A stretch of 64,000 bases of DNA. Origin: Tsukamurella pulmonis (GTDB lineage: Bacteria > Actinomycetota > Actinomycetes > Mycobacteriales > Mycobacteriaceae). Numbering within the stretch: position 1 is the stretch's first letter; every line of letters begins with the position of its first letter. The notes below the pieces were generated by a model. That model was not told where the DNA came from. It saw nothing but the letters and a program-made list of their open reading frames with translations, and made no database searches. A program made the translations under genes and the position numbers. Positions 63,291 through 64,000 of this stretch are shown here, piece after piece. The stretch spans positions 620,001-684,000 of the forward strand of contig NZ_FNLF01000002.1 of NCBI RefSeq assembly GCF_900103175.1. Direction: 5' to 3'.

Positions 63291-63888
63291 GCCGGACCCG
63301 TCCGCGCGTCGCGCGGAGGTCCTGGCCCTGAGCGCGAAGCTGTTCGCCGAGAACGGCTATCGCGCGACGACGGTGCGCGACATCGCCGACGCCGCGGGCA
63401 TCCTGTCCGGCAGCCTCTATCACCACTTCGACTCCAAGGAGTCGATGCTCGACGAGATCCTGCGCGAGTTCCTCGAGCGGCTCTTCGGCGAGTACCGCGC
63501 CGTGCTCGCCGGTGCCGATGCGCCGCGGGAGCAGCTGCGCGGCTGCGTCATCGCCTCCTTCGCCGCGATCGACGCGAGCCCCGACGCCGTCGCGATCTAC
63601 CAGGCGGAGGCGCGCGGGCTCGCCCAGCAGGAGCGCTTCGGCTACATCGCCGACTTTCTCCAGGAGTTCCGCTCCATGTGGCGCGGCATCATCACCCGTG
63701 GCATCGAAACCGGTGACTTCCGTGCCGATCTCGATGTCGACGTCACCTATCGCTTCCTCCGTGACACCGTCTGGGTCGCGGTCCGCTGGTACCGCCCGGG
63801 CGGGCAGCTTTCCGTGGACACGGTGGCAGACCAGTACCTCACGATCCTCGAGCACGGGATCGCCAGTCTCGACAAGGAGCAGTCATGA
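63283..63888 (+). CDS. kstR2: TetR-family repressor KstR2
   Basis: 201 residues. The TetR helix-turn-helix is LFAENGYRATTVRDIADAAGILSGSLYHHFDSK; the C-terminal ligand domain (GYIADFLQEFRSMWRG, RFLRDTVWVAVRWYRPGG) matches the KstR2 type that responds to HIP-CoA. It lies in the operon it represses, behind two KstR2 palindromes, so it is autoregulated. Size and order match Rv3557c. Confidence 0.92.
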   Translation: MPKPDPSARRAEVLALSAKLFAENGYRATTVRDIADAAGILSGSLYHHFDSKESMLDEILREFLERLFGEYRAVLAGADAPREQLRGCVIASFAAIDASPDAVAIYQAEARGLAQQERFGYIADFLQEFRSMWRGIITRGIETGDFRADLDVDVTYRFLRDTVWVAVRWYRPGGQLSVDTVADQYLTILEHGIASLDKEQS

Positions 63889-64000
63889 CCGATCTCGCCC
63901 CCGGCGCGTACATCCTCGACGCGGTACGGACCCCCACCGGCAAGCGCGGCGGCTCCCTGGCGGAGGTGCACTCCGCCGATCTCGGTGCGCACGTCCTGCG
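63885..64000 (+). CDS. fadA6: Thiolase FadA6, 5' part (runs off window)
   Basis: The first 38 codons (LAPGAYILDAVRTPTGKRGG, then SLAEVHSADLGAHVLR) are the N-terminus of an acetyl-CoA acetyltransferase. ATG overlaps the kstR2 stop (ATGA). By synteny with Rv3556c it is FadA6. The active-site cysteine lies beyond the window. Confidence 0.88.
   Translation, partial: MTDLAPGAYILDAVRTPTGKRGGSLAEVHSADLGAHVL

Overview
The window is high-GC DNA from a mycolic-acid-type actinobacterium (order Mycobacteriales). The evidence is near gene-for-gene synteny with two Mycobacterium tuberculosis blocks: Rv3659c-Rv3644c (tad pilus genes, DECH helicase, cspA, topA, membrane cyclase, holB), and the Rv3520c-Rv3571 steroid catabolism region with KstR and KstR2 operators. 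A genus such as Tsukamurella, Gordonia or Rhodococcus would fit. I cannot fix it from this sequence alone.

Layout. (1) 1-~11,910 is an accessory island. It holds the end of an IS21-family element that cuts off an esterase gene, a translationally coupled methyltransferase / nucleotidyl cyclase-YHS / CadD-type transporter operon, an LCP-family gene, and a Tn554-like module (tnpA-tnpB-tnpC) cotranscribed with an HTH-ImmA metalloprotease and an unknown gene. The island has cut the pilus ATPase gene tadA: only its 3' end remains at 11,911-12,096. (2) ~11,911-17,540 is the tad/Flp pilus-like locus (tadB, a frameshifted tadC, DUF4244 pilin, TadE-like proteins) and the DECH helicase. (3) 17,907-34,800 is core chromosome: cspA, topA, cyclase, holB, Ser/Thr kinase, Baeyer-Villiger monooxygenase, PucR regulator, arsenite-type transporter, tRNA-Thr, siderophore-binding lipoprotein, and an SPFH/ribbon-helix-helix pair behind a perfect palindrome. 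(4) 34,850-64,000 is a cholesterol/steroid catabolism cluster.

How the cluster works. Side-chain removal is encoded by a fused ChsE1-ChsE2 acyl-CoA dehydrogenase, ChsH2, ChsH1, Ltp2 and a thioesterase (minus strand, 41.3-35.7 kb). Ring opening uses KstD, KshA/KshB and a MaoC hydratase (48.0-42.7 kb), followed by HsaA-HsaD-HsaC-HsaB (50.4-54.0 kb). C/D-ring (HIP) degradation uses FadD3, an enoyl-CoA hydratase, FadE31/32/33 on one strand and FadE30, IpdF, KstR2, FadA6 on the other (55.6-64 kb). I found four exact matches to the KstR pattern TnnAACnnGTTnnA and three one-off matches, all in front of genes of this pathway. One exact match precedes an Mce-associated membrane protein gene. The fadD3/fadE30 intergenic region carries two KstR2 palindromes, one directly abutting a KstR match.

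Most notable points: the ChsE1-ChsE2 fusion; the composite KstR2/KstR promoter; the coupled methyltransferase-cyclase/YHS-CadD operon; the Tn554-like element carrying its own HTH-ImmA protein upstream of its transposases; and the loss of tadA together with a frameshift in tadC.
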